NCBI RefSeq assembly: GCF_051857535.1 | Contig: NZ_JBPZGY010000004.1 | Span: forward strand, 1 to 64,000 | Length of the DNA stretch: 64,000 nucleotides | Reading direction: 5' to 3' | Source: Roseateles_B sp051857535 | Lineage (GTDB): Bacteria; Pseudomonadota; Gammaproteobacteria; Burkholderiales; Burkholderiaceae_C | In this document: positions 52,658 through 60,937 of the stretch, piece by piece | Numbering within the stretch: position 1 is the stretch's first letter | Layout of the letters: every line of letters begins with the position of its first letter | Position numbers and translations under genes: made by a program | The notes under the pieces: model-generated | Told to the model about the DNA's origin: nothing | The model's input: only the letters and a program-made list of their open reading frames with translations | Databases searched by the model: none

Positions 52658-54091
52658 TCAGTCATCGGCCTGCAGGCCGTCGTTGCGGTCCAGCCAGTCG
52701 TCCAGGGCGCGCAGGGCGGCCAGGGCGTCGAGCACGCCGCGGCCCATGCCGGACTCGCCGGCCTGGGCATGGGGCCGGCTGCTCTGCATGAGCAGCTGGC
52801 GGGTCATCTCGGGGTCGATGGGGCAGGCCCGGGCCTCGGCCCGCGCCGCCATCAGCGCGCAGACGGCGGACACGAAGGGCGCCGCGAAGCTGGTGCCGTT
52901 GGCGCGCTGCCAGCCGTTCAGGCCGCAGGTCCAGATGCCTTGCCCGGGCGCGCTGAGCGCCACGTGATCGCCCCGGGTGGAGAAGCGGGCGGGCTTGCCT
53001 TGCAGGTCCACAGCGCCGACCGCGATCACGCCGGGCAGGGCGGCCGGGTAGAAGGGCTCGGTGAGGCCGGAGTTGCCGCTGGCCGCCACCAGGATCACGC
53101 CGCGCGCCAGGGCGTAGCGCACCACCTCGCTGTGCGGCGGCGGCTCGTCCGGCCCCAGCTGGGAGGAGGCGGTGCCGAAGCTCATGTTGATGACCTTCAC
53201 GCCCAGGTCGATCAGGCGCTTCATGCCCGCATCGATATTGGCCACGGAGCCGATGCCCACGCGCCGCTGGCCCTTCAGTGCAGCGCCCAGCACGCGGGCA
53301 GGCAAGACCTGGCACCGGCCGGCCGCGCCGGGCGGCAGGTCCGGGCTGTCGGCGCAGACGATGCCGGCGCAGCCGGTGCCGTGGCCGACTTCGTCCTGCG
53401 GGTCGGCGTCTGCGCCGGCATCGTCACCCACCAGCTCGGGGCCGCCGCTGCTGGCCTGCAGGTCCACGGTGTCGAAGCCCGGGCGCAGGGCGCGGTGCAG
53501 GGCGGGGTGGTCCATGACCACGCCGGTGTCGGCCAGGCCCATGATCACGGTCGGGTCGCCGGGCGCATAGGCCAGGGCCTCGGGCAGGCGGATCAGGTCG
53601 CGGGCGGCCCAGGCTTCCTGCATGTCCACGATGGCCGCCTGGGGCAGGGCGGCGGGCAGGGGCGCGGGGTGCACGGCGCTGCCATCCAGCCCCATGTCCA
53701 CCAGGCGTTCGGGCCGTGCATGCTCGACCGTCGGCAGCTGGGCCAGCGCCGTCATCAGCTCGGGCAGGCGGTCCCCCTGCTGCAGCTCGATGCGCAGCAC
53801 GCGGGCGACGCCGCTGAGCTGCTCGATGTCGTCGAAGCGGCGGGCCCCGGCGCGCTGGGGAGCCTGCTCGCGAGGGGTGCGCGCGCTGTGCACGCGGGCC
53901 AGGCGCATGCCGCCGCCGAAGTGGGACAGCAGGCGGTCGATGGGCCCGCCGTCCAGGTGCTCGCCAAAGGGCACGCCATGGCGCTGGCAGGCGCGCCAGG
54001 CCGGCACATGCTCGGGCATTTCGCCCAGACGCAGGGTGAGCAGCAGTCGGCGCGGGAGCTGGCTGGGCCAGTCGGGGGGCAGGGCCATCAT
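52658..54091 (-). CDS. Subtilisin-like (S8) serine protease without signal peptide
   Basis: The 477-residue product has a full catalytic set: D188 in MGLADTGVVMDHP, H237 in EVGHGTGCAG, oxyanion N340 in ILVAASGNSG and S401 in NGTSFAAPFVSAV. Residues 95-135 (VLRIELQQGDRLPELMTALAQLPTVEHARPE) look like an I9-type propeptide, and the first 90 residues are of unknown fold. No Sec or Tat signal precedes them, unusual for subtilases, so the enzyme may act in the cytoplasm or leave by another route. It overlaps the preceding gene by 4 nt and is followed by the 653-residue gene. A role in processing operon partners is plausible. Confidence 0.88.
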   Translation of the reverse strand: MMALPPDWPSQLPRRLLLTLRLGEMPEHVPAWRACQRHGVPFGEHLDGGPIDRLLSHFGGGMRLARVHSARTPREQAPQRAGARRFDDIEQLSGVARVLRIELQQGDRLPELMTALAQLPTVEHARPERLVDMGLDGSAVHPAPLPAALPQAAIVDMQEAWAARDLIRLPEALAYAPGDPTVIMGLADTGVVMDHPALHRALRPGFDTVDLQASSGGPELVGDDAGADADPQDEVGHGTGCAGIVCADSPDLPPGAAGRCQVLPARVLGAALKGQRRVGIGSVANIDAGMKRLIDLGVKVINMSFGTASSQLGPDEPPPHSEVVRYALARGVILVAASGNSGLTEPFYPAALPGVIAVGAVDLQGKPARFSTRGDHVALSAPGQGIWTCGLNGWQRANGTSFAAPFVSAVCALMAARAEARACPIDPEMTRQLLMQSSRPHAQAGESGMGRGVLDALAALRALDDWLDRNDGLQADD

Positions 54092-54918
54092 GGCTGCTCC
54101 TTGGCGGCGGCCTCGGCCTCGTGCCAGCTGCCCATGGCACCGGCGCTGAGGCGCAGGCGGGCGGTCTCGCCGTCGCCGAAGTCGATCTCGGCTTCCTGGC
54201 CCATGTGTTCGGGGTCCACGCTCAGCTCCAGGGCCATGGCCTCGGCCTGGCGCACGGGCAGCCGCTGGCCATTGACCCGCACCTGGGGAAGCCGCCCGCT
54301 CTTGAGTGAAGGCGTGCTGAGGGTGACGCGCGAGCGGGCACCGCCCTCGTCGCCGACGGCGGGCGCGCTGTCCACCCGCTGCACCCGCGGCGCGGTGGCG
54401 GCCATCATGGCCTGCTGCAGGCGGTTCACCGGCATGCGGGCCAGGCGGGCGACCACATCGGCCCCGGCGGACTTCTTAAGCTCCTGCAGCTGCTGGATGG
54501 TGTGCACGCCGATGCGCTCCAGCTGGCGCTGCTCTTCGGTGCTGATGCGCTCGCCCAGGGCTTCCTTCAGATCCAGCTTGGCGTCGTGGGCCTCGTAGCT
54601 GACGGCGTTCTCGTCGATCATGGGCTTGGTGACCGTGGTCAGCGCGAGCTTGATGCTGCTGGCCTCGGCCTCGCCCGGGCCCGCGGGGCGCACCCAGACG
54701 TCCTCCTCGACCATGCGCACGAAGGCGCGCAGGTCCAGCTGCACGTCCTTCACGGCAAAGGTCAGCGGCAGCTTGCCCACGCGGGCCTTGAGGGCCATGG
54801 CGGCCTGGGCCTTGTCCAGCTGCAGGGTCAGCGCCTGGATGAAGACGTCAAAGGGCACGCCCAGGTCGCCCACGCCGGAGAGCTGGCTGACCTGGGGGGC
54901 GTCATCCCTGCTGCTCAT
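54088..54918 (-). CDS. Unknown protein with trypsin-co-occurring-like N-terminal region
   Basis: In this 276-residue product, residues 20-105 (PFDVFIQALTLQLDKAQ ... LPLTFAVKDVQLDLRAFVRM ... SSIKLALTTVTKP) form a helix followed by four or five strands. This pattern is reminiscent of the small trypco2 domain described from prokaryotic conflict systems with trypsin-like proteases. Residues 125-170 (ERISTEEQRQLERIGVHTIQQLQELKKSAG ... LARMPVNRLQQAM) resemble a helix-hairpin-helix. A last region (190-270) contains RLPQVRVNGQRLPVRQAEAMAL. Overlaps of 4 nt with both neighbours show translational coupling to the subtilase. The family match is tentative. Confidence 0.6.
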   Translation of the reverse strand: MSSRDDAPQVSQLSGVGDLGVPFDVFIQALTLQLDKAQAAMALKARVGKLPLTFAVKDVQLDLRAFVRMVEEDVWVRPAGPGEAEASSIKLALTTVTKPMIDENAVSYEAHDAKLDLKEALGERISTEEQRQLERIGVHTIQQLQELKKSAGADVVARLARMPVNRLQQAMMAATAPRVQRVDSAPAVGDEGGARSRVTLSTPSLKSGRLPQVRVNGQRLPVRQAEAMALELSVDPEHMGQEAEIDFGDGETARLRLSAGAMGSWHEAEAAAKEQP

Positions 54919-55187
54919 GGCGACACCTCCTCTTCCAGCTCTGCACGCAGCACGAAGCGCAGGCGCGAGCGGTCCACATGCCAGTGGCCGTCGCTGCTGG
55001 AGCGCGGCAGCTCGGCCAGGAGGCAGGGGCCGCCGTCAGAGAAGACCAGGGCCAGGTCCAGGGGCAGGTCGAACTGCGCCTCGGCCAGGCGGATGCGGGC
55101 GGTGCCGGCGGGGGCGAAGGCCTCATGCAGCAGGGGCGCCATGGCGGTCTGCAGCTCGTCGATCACGGTGGAGAGGGCGCGCAGCAT
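54915..55187 (-). CDS. Small unknown protein between paralogue D and the trypco-like gene
   Basis: The 90-residue product has an N-terminal helix (LSTVIDELQTAMAPLLHEAF) followed by strands FDLPLDLALVFSDGGPCLLAELP and HWHVDRSRLRFVLRAELEEE. The helix-then-strands order and the paired-strand ending resemble the N-terminal region of the next gene product, so both may carry the same small domain. Its ATG shares one base with the stop of the gene before it, and its stop overlaps the next start by 4 nt. The small size and coupling suggest a subunit or chaperone. No known family assigned. Confidence 0.6.
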   Translation of the reverse strand: MLRALSTVIDELQTAMAPLLHEAFAPAGTARIRLAEAQFDLPLDLALVFSDGGPCLLAELPRSSSDGHWHVDRSRLRFVLRAELEEEVSP

Positions 55188-56245
55188 CAGCTCCTCCCGG
55201 GTTCAGTGGGGGCGGCCGGAACGGCGGGCGTGGCCGGCGTGGCGGCAGGCAGCGGCGCTGCCGCGCGCGGCCCCAGCGCGGCATGGCGCTGGACCATGGC
55301 CAGCTTCATCGCGTCGGCCATCTTGTCCAGGGGCAGGGTCTCGGAGACGAAGTTGAGCTTGACCTCGCCGAACATCGTCGCGCTCAGGCTGGTGTCGCTC
55401 TGGGCATTGAGGTTGAGCGTGCTGACCATGGTCGACACGCCCGAGGACGCCGCCAGCGAGCCGCGGCTGCCCCAGTTGCTGCCCGAGGCCGAGCCGGGGT
55501 CCTGGCCTTGCGCGTACTGCACCGTGGCCTTGTCGTTGGCCACGGCGCGGAACATCACCTTGGCGCTGATGGAGCCGTCCTTCACCGCCACGCGGTTGAG
55601 GCCCATCATCACCAGCGTGGCCAGCAGCTGCTGGCGCTCGCGGCCCAGCTGGGCGCGCGCCTGGGGCAGGACCACGCTCTCCAGCAGCTCGCTGCTGAGC
55701 TCCTGGTCGCCCACGCCGTAGTTGGCCAGCCAGGCCGGGCTGTGGCCTTCGCCGCGCGGCACCAGCATGGGCTGGCGCAGCTGGTCGTCGCTGCCGCGGG
55801 GCAGGAGCACGGCAACGTCGGCGCCGTACTGCTGGGCCACCCAGTCGCGCGCCTGGTTGGTGCTGACGTTCTCCTCGGTGAACTGCTCGGTGGTCTTGGC
55901 CACGGCGGCCACCAGCTCGGCATAGCTCTCCATCTGGCGGATGGAGGCGTCGACGATGGCGTCAAAGGTGCCGTTGACCAGCTGGGCCACGAAGCCGGGG
56001 AAGTCGACCTCGTTGATCAGATTGCCGGTGCGCTGGGCCAGGGTCTCGGTGGCGGGCGGCTTGGGCGGTGGTGCCGGGGAGGCCGGGGCCGGGCTGGGGG
56101 TCAGGGCTTGCCTGGACGTCGGCGCGGGGCTGCCGCCCAGTCCCGGCAGCATGCCGGGCAGACCGCCCAGGGCCTGCACGCCCTCGTCGAAGCCGACGGT
56201 GGGCGCGGGGGCACTGGCGAACTGCGGATGCGGGTCCATGGCCAT
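55187..56245 (-). CDS. Paralogue D of the four-member operon family (short form)
   Basis: The 352-residue product lacks the N-terminal helical block of the other three and instead opens with 65 residues of Pro/Ala-rich linker. The core FPGFVAQLVNGTFDAIVDAS (82-101) followed by ESYAELVAAVAKTTEQF, the hinge ERQQLLATLVMMGLNRVAVKDG (203-224) with SAKVMF, and the late MFGEVKLNFVSETLPLDKM (291-309) align with paralogues A-C. Between hinge and late block lies a short Ser/Gly/Asn-rich insert (245-290). It stands apart from the other copies, directly after the giant multi-enzyme gene (28 bp). No export signal; function unknown. Confidence 0.75.
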   Translation of the reverse strand: MAMDPHPQFASAPAPTVGFDEGVQALGGLPGMLPGLGGSPAPTSRQALTPSPAPASPAPPPKPPATETLAQRTGNLINEVDFPGFVAQLVNGTFDAIVDASIRQMESYAELVAAVAKTTEQFTEENVSTNQARDWVAQQYGADVAVLLPRGSDDQLRQPMLVPRGEGHSPAWLANYGVGDQELSSELLESVVLPQARAQLGRERQQLLATLVMMGLNRVAVKDGSISAKVMFRAVANDKATVQYAQGQDPGSASGSNWGSRGSLAASSGVSTMVSTLNLNAQSDTSLSATMFGEVKLNFVSETLPLDKMADAMKLAMVQRHAALGPRAAAPLPAATPATPAVPAAPTEPGRS

Positions 56246-56273
56246 GGGCGGGGTGGCTGGCGTTGACGGGGTT

Positions 56274-59200
56274 TCAGCTCAGCACGCCGAAGCCGGCGAT
56301 GGCGGCGCGCTGCTGGCCGTGGCTCGGGCGGATGGTGCGTTCCATCACCCCGGACTGCGCCGGCCCACCCGCGCCCCAGGTGTTGCCCTCGATGGTGTGC
56401 AGGGTGCCGTTGTCCTCCACGGCCACCACGATGCCCACATGCGTCTCGTGGCCGTGGGCGCCCTTGAAGTAGAGGTCGCCGGGCTGGGCGCGGTAGTCGC
56501 GGGCCGGGTCGTAGGGTCGGCTGGCATCGAGTGCCTGGAACTTGCCGGCGCTCTCGAACTGCTGGCGCAGGCGAGAGGCGCTGGCGCTGCCATTGACGCC
56601 GCGGTAGCCGGCCTGGCGCAGCATGGTGGTGGCGAAGGCTGCGCAGTAGGCCGGATTGGCCTGCCCCTGGGCCGCGCCCACCCCGCATTCCTGCAGGTAC
56701 ATGACGATGCGGCCTTCGGCGTCGGAGTTGATGGTGGGATCCTGGCCGGCTTCGCTGGCACGGGGGTTGGGCTCCTCGCGCACGCCCAGCTCGCGGGCCG
56801 CGACCTCCAGCAGGGTCTTGCGTTGACCGCTGGCCGCGCCCAGGGCATTGCGCAGGGTCTGCGAGGGCGCCGTGGGGGCGGCGGTGCGGGCCGTGAAGGC
56901 CAGGGCGCCGCTGAGCTCCTGGGCCGGCATCTGCGCCTGCAGCAGCCGCGGATCCTCTTCCTCCACGGCCAGGCTGAAGGTGCTGGCCTGCGTCCATTCG
57001 CCGCTGACGTTGTGGCGGCCGTTGCCGAAGAGATGGACCTCCTGGTGGGCCAGCACGTCCGAGCCCACGACCCGGGTGAAGCGGTAGTCGAAGCGCACAC
57101 GGATGGCCGCGAAGCTGGGCGACTGGCGCGGGTAGACGATGGCGTCGTCCATGATGCGGGCGTGGACCTGCAGGCCCCAGCCCACGGCGTCGTTGGTGCG
57201 CGAGAGACTGATCTGCACATTGCCCAGGGAGCGGCCATTGAACTGCCAGCGGATCTCGAAGCCGGCGGAGGTCTCGTCGCCCAGGTAGTTGCTGACCTTG
57301 GGCCAGCCGGTCAGACGGATCACCGGTGCATCCTGGAAGGGCGCGGGATTGGCCGGGGCCTGGTCATTGGGATGCTTGAGGCCGCGCAGCTGGTCCAGCT
57401 CCACGTTGATGTCGCCCTGGTTGCTGCTGAGGCGCTCCATGGCGGCCCCCGCGATGGCGCTGGCGATCTCCACGGCAGCGGCCGGCACGGCCTGGGCCTC
57501 GTCCCAGCCCAGCGGCTGCTGCATCTGCGGGGCCGGCGGCGGGGCCAGGTGGAGTTCACGCTGGGGCGGGGCCGTGGCCGCTGGCTCGTTGGCGGCGAGG
57601 CTCTGTGCCTCGATCACCTCCTGAGCCAGGATGGCCGCCACCCGCGGATGGAAGCGCTCGCTGAAGTGCGGCAGGATGCTGGCCGCGCCGCCGTGGCTGT
57701 TGATGTAGTCGCTGACCTTGCGCTGCAGGCTCTGCCACAGGTGGTTGGCGCCGGCCCAGACCACGGTCTCGGCGATGCCGTCGGTGGCGCGGTCCGCGGC
57801 GCGAGTGAAGAAGACGAAGCCGTCGCCGTCCGGGCGGATGCCGAATTCACGGTGTCCGCTGACCGGATGGTCGCCGGACCAGGGCGCGTGGATGGTGGTG
57901 AAGCGCCAGCGCCGCGCCTCGGCCAGGCTGCAGACCACGCTGGCGTTGTCGGGGCCGAGGATGTCGATCTTGAGCACCGCGCCCAGCGGGCTGTTGGAGC
58001 TCCACAGCGTGGCGTCGCCGGCCTCGTAGGGGATGAATTCCGAGTTGCGCGTGTCGACGTAGCTGTTGATGTTCTTGCGGATCTCGGCCAGCAGCGATTC
58101 CGGCGTGGCGCCGCTGGGCAGGCGGCTGATGCGCACCTCGTAGCGGTCCAGGTTCAGCGCGCCGTGGGCGTCGGCGAAGCGCTGGATGCGCATATTGCGC
58201 GCAGCCAGCGGGGCGGTGAGGCTGGCCGGTGCCGTCCAGGTGTAGAGGTCCCGCCAGGCGGGCAGGTGGCGCTGCAGACGGGTGACGTCGTCGCTGTCGA
58301 TGATCAGCGCCTCGGCGGACTGGGCCTCGCTGACGTGGTTCGCTTCTTCACCGCCCTCGGCCTCGAAGCTCACGCTCACGCCCAGCTCCCGGGCGCGGTC
58401 GCGGATCCACTGCACCTTGGCGCGGGTCAGGCGCACGCCCGAGTTGGTGGTGCCGTCGCGCGGGCCGGCGTTCACGCCCACCACATGCACCCGCGGGACG
58501 GCGCCGCCCTCGATCCAGTAGACCGGCGAGCCGCTGGAGCCGGCGAGCTCCTGCACGTCGTAGTGCATGACCTCGTCCGTGATCTCACGCACATAGCCGC
58601 GGTGCACGTGCTGCTTGTCGGGGTTGAGTACGGCATTGACGATGGTGCCCACCGGGTCGTCCCGGCGCGAACGGGCGGAGTAGCCGCAGACGGCCACGCC
58701 CTCGGGCCGGCTCTGCGTCAGCTCCTCCACGGGCGAGAGGAAGCCGCCGGGCGCATTGCGCGGGGCCAGCACCACGGCGAAGTCGAAGTCGCGGCTGCCG
58801 CGCGTGTAGCTGGGGTGGGCGCGCCAGGTGGTGGTCTCGAAGCGGCCGAAGGGCTCGCTGCCTGCGCCATCGCCGACCTTGCCGGGGATGATGACGAGCT
58901 TGGTGCAGCCATTCACCACATGCGCATTGGTCAGCAGCAGGCGGGGCGCGATGAAGAAGGCCGTGGCCTTGCCGATCAAGCGCTCGCCGTTGTAGCAGAG
59001 CACCTGGCCGATGGCGCTGTGGGGCAGGGCGTGGGTGTCGTCCACGCCGGCGATCCAGCGCACGGTGTCGGCGAAGAGGCGGATCTGGTCGCCCAGGGTG
59101 CCGTTGTAGGCCTTGAGCAGCACCTCCTGGGGCTCCACCCAGCCCTGGGGCTGGACGCCCTGCTCGGGCTTCTGCGCGGCGTATGGTGCGCCGGCCTCGG

Positions 59201-60533
59201 GGCTGTCCTCGTCGAGCGCGAACTGGATGCCGAAGGGCACGTCCTCGGCCTTGAGATGGCCCACATAGCCCAGGCGGCCCTGCGCGAAGCGGGCGACGGC
59301 CTCGGGCGTGCTCTGCGAGGGCGGGCTGCTCAGCAGCGTGATGCCGGCGCGCTGGTAGGCCTCCAGCACCAGCTGGGAGCAGTAGACGGCATGGGCCTGC
59401 TGGCGCGGCACGCTCAGCAGGCGGCTGATGGCATCTACCACCGCGCCCGGCACCGGGGCCACGATGGCCACGCCGCGCTGCACGATGCCGGGGAAGTTGT
59501 AGGGCTGGTCCTTGAACTGGCGGGCCTCGCGCAGCACGCGCTCGCGCTGGGCGGCCGTGAGGTTGGGCACGCGGTAGGCCACGGCCAGGATGGCGTCGGC
59601 GATCGCGCCTTCCAGCGCCACCTCGCGCACGCCGGAGCCCACGGCCTCGATGACGCGGCCGCCGCCCAGGTACAGCATCACATGGCTGACCGGGGACAGC
59701 GTGCCCAGGCGGATCGCCCGCGAGACCCAGGCCCGCGTGGTGCTGACGATGATGTCGCCGGCCTGCAGCGCATCCTGGCCGATGGAACGGCCACCGGCAC
59801 CGGGGTCCAGGGGGATGTCCAGGGCCTGGGTGTCGGGGGACTGCAGGGCCGGCGCGGGCTCATCCCCTTCCTGCCGGCGGTAGGCCTGCACGCCTTCGTC
59901 GGCCTGCGCGGCGGGGAAGGGGCCGAAGCCGTCGTCATAGTCCAGGCCGACGGCCACCGCGGGGCTGCCGCCGGCAGGAGCGGCCGCGCCATTGCTGGCG
60001 GCCGGGCGCGCGGCGCTCGGGGGCACTGCGGGGGCGGCAGGGGCGCTGGGGGAAGCCGGGCGTGCGGCGGCGCTGTCACCGCCCCATTCGAGGCTGGGGT
60101 CGCGGCCCGAGGCGGCCTGGCCGTAGGAGCTGCCGTTGAAGGCGCCCACGGACCGGCGCAGGCCGCGCTCGCTCAGGCCGCTGAGGGAGACATACATGTT
60201 CCCGCTCTGCGGCAGCTGCACGAAGTCGGGCTGCTGGGGCGTGCCGTCCTTGTAGGTGGCCAGGCCGAAATAGAGCTTGGGCTGGCCCACGAAGTTGGCC
60301 AGCACGTCCTGGGGCAGGAGGTAGACGGCCTCGCCGCGGCGCGCGCGCAGCACACCCTGGGCCCGGCTGGAATAGAAATTGCGCCGGCCGCGCCGGCCAC
60401 GGGCGTCGGAGCGGAACAAGGCGGGATCGGTGGCCACGGCCACTTCGAACAGGGGACTCTCCGTGCGGATGGTGAATCCCAGCACGCTGAAGCGGTCATC
60501 CACCTGGTCTCGATTGGCCTGAATGCGTGGCAT
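56274..60533 (-). CDS. Giant three-enzyme protein: permuted papain-like amidase, trypsin-like protease, CHAP-like amidase
   Basis: The 1,419-residue product has a beta-rich module at residues 10-130, then a Pro/Ala linker (150-195). Residues 255-425 are a YiiX-like permuted NlpC/P60 domain with H284 in SHVMLYLG, E296 and C385 in VYCSQLVLEAY. Residues 505-715 are a trypsin-like domain with H538 in LTNAHVV, D584 in DFDFAVVLA and S667 in GSSGSPV. Residues 740-1250 are uncharacterised and contain ERFHPRVAAILA. Residues 1255-1419 are CHAP-like with C1297 in AYCAAF, H1365 in ETHVGIV and N1384 in EGNTWGAG. No signal peptide is seen. It is the second gene of the operon, 3 bp after the small first gene. 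Confidence 0.82.
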   Translation of the reverse strand: MPRIQANRDQVDDRFSVLGFTIRTESPLFEVAVATDPALFRSDARGRRGRRNFYSSRAQGVLRARRGEAVYLLPQDVLANFVGQPKLYFGLATYKDGTPQQPDFVQLPQSGNMYVSLSGLSERGLRRSVGAFNGSSYGQAASGRDPSLEWGGDSAAARPASPSAPAAPAVPPSAARPAASNGAAAPAGGSPAVAVGLDYDDGFGPFPAAQADEGVQAYRRQEGDEPAPALQSPDTQALDIPLDPGAGGRSIGQDALQAGDIIVSTTRAWVSRAIRLGTLSPVSHVMLYLGGGRVIEAVGSGVREVALEGAIADAILAVAYRVPNLTAAQRERVLREARQFKDQPYNFPGIVQRGVAIVAPVPGAVVDAISRLLSVPRQQAHAVYCSQLVLEAYQRAGITLLSSPPSQSTPEAVARFAQGRLGYVGHLKAEDVPFGIQFALDEDSPEAGAPYAAQKPEQGVQPQGWVEPQEVLLKAYNGTLGDQIRLFADTVRWIAGVDDTHALPHSAIGQVLCYNGERLIGKATAFFIAPRLLLTNAHVVNGCTKLVIIPGKVGDGAGSEPFGRFETTTWRAHPSYTRGSRDFDFAVVLAPRNAPGGFLSPVEELTQSRPEGVAVCGYSARSRRDDPVGTIVNAVLNPDKQHVHRGYVREITDEVMHYDVQELAGSSGSPVYWIEGGAVPRVHVVGVNAGPRDGTTNSGVRLTRAKVQWIRDRARELGVSVSFEAEGGEEANHVSEAQSAEALIIDSDDVTRLQRHLPAWRDLYTWTAPASLTAPLAARNMRIQRFADAHGALNLDRYEVRISRLPSGATPESLLAEIRKNINSYVDTRNSEFIPYEAGDATLWSSNSPLGAVLKIDILGPDNASVVCSLAEARRWRFTTIHAPWSGDHPVSGHREFGIRPDGDGFVFFTRAADRATDGIAETVVWAGANHLWQSLQRKVSDYINSHGGAASILPHFSERFHPRVAAILAQEVIEAQSLAANEPAATAPPQRELHLAPPPAPQMQQPLGWDEAQAVPAAAVEIASAIAGAAMERLSSNQGDINVELDQLRGLKHPNDQAPANPAPFQDAPVIRLTGWPKVSNYLGDETSAGFEIRWQFNGRSLGNVQISLSRTNDAVGWGLQVHARIMDDAIVYPRQSPSFAAIRVRFDYRFTRVVGSDVLAHQEVHLFGNGRHNVSGEWTQASTFSLAVEEEDPRLLQAQMPAQELSGALAFTARTAAPTAPSQTLRNALGAASGQRKTLLEVAARELGVREEPNPRASEAGQDPTINSDAEGRIVMYLQECGVGAAQGQANPAYCAAFATTMLRQAGYRGVNGSASASRLRQQFESAGKFQALDASRPYDPARDYRAQPGDLYFKGAHGHETHVGIVVAVEDNGTLHTIEGNTWGAGGPAQSGVMERTIRPSHGQQRAAIAGFGVLS

Positions 60534-60536
60534 GGC

Positions 60537-60839
60537 TCACTCCTTGGGTCGCTGCTCCGGGGGCTCGTCGTCGAAGACTTGCTCCCAGAATCGGTTGGGG
60601 GACTCGATGCCGAGGGTGCGCATATGCCGGTCCATGAAGCTGGGCACGGCATTGAGCTCGCGGAAGAAGGCCCGCTCGCCACTCTCGACATGCTCGATGG
60701 ACCCCCGCCAGTCCCGCACGCCGCGTACCGGTTGATCGCCGTGCTCGCACCACACCCTCACGATGAAGGCGGCGCTGCGGTCGTTGATCAAGGCCATGGC
60801 GGTGGGGCGCTGGTAGGGGCGCAAGGTGGGCGAGCTCAT
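60537..60839 (-). CDS. Small conserved-looking protein, first gene of the operon
   Basis: The 100-residue product has the centre SAAFIVRVWCEHGD ... RDWRGSIEHVESGERAFFRELNAV. From memory this matches a widespread but uncharacterised small-protein pattern ('F.V.iW......WRG.I.HV.SGE...F..L'). Strand-strand-helix order is likely. It starts only 17 bp from the nearer 11-bp-pitch repeat array and stops 3 bp before the giant gene, so it is the leader gene of the transcript. A binding, chaperone or recruitment role is possible. I would not assign one. Confidence 0.65.
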   Translation of the reverse strand: MSSPTLRPYQRPTAMALINDRSAAFIVRVWCEHGDQPVRGVRDWRGSIEHVESGERAFFRELNAVPSFMDRHMRTLGIESPNRFWEQVFDDEPPEQRPKE

Positions 60840-60855
60840 CTTGCGGCCCGGCTCG

Positions 60856-60892
60856 TCACCGCCACATCACGGCGACATCACACGGCCATCAC
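60856..60892. promoter_or_regulatory. 11-bp-pitch repeat array 1, next to the operon start
   Basis: TCAC occurs at 60856, 60867, 60878 and 60889, exactly 11 bp apart (ATCAC in the last three). On the minus strand this is GTGAT/GTGAC repeated in the direction of the operon. It is separated by a less regular stretch from array 2. The pitch equals one helical turn and the spacing of known AfsR/SARP operators. Confidence 0.65.
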
Positions 60893-60937
60893 CAGGGGCG
60901 CCTATGCCTGTGATGGACCGCTGATGGGCCGCTCAGC

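Noticed and set aside
46326..54598. Several long plus-strand frames across the accessory operon
   Set aside because: They mirror the minus-strand genes, whose tight spacing, overlaps and Shine-Dalgarno sites are consistent. No plus-strand frame has a motif or a ribosome site worth keeping.
44422..56245. Bacterial gasdermin with activating proteases
   Set aside because: Proteases are adjacent to strand-rich proteins, but the paralogues lack the size, the N-terminal palmitoylated cysteine pattern and the short cleavable C-tail expected. Structure prediction would settle it.
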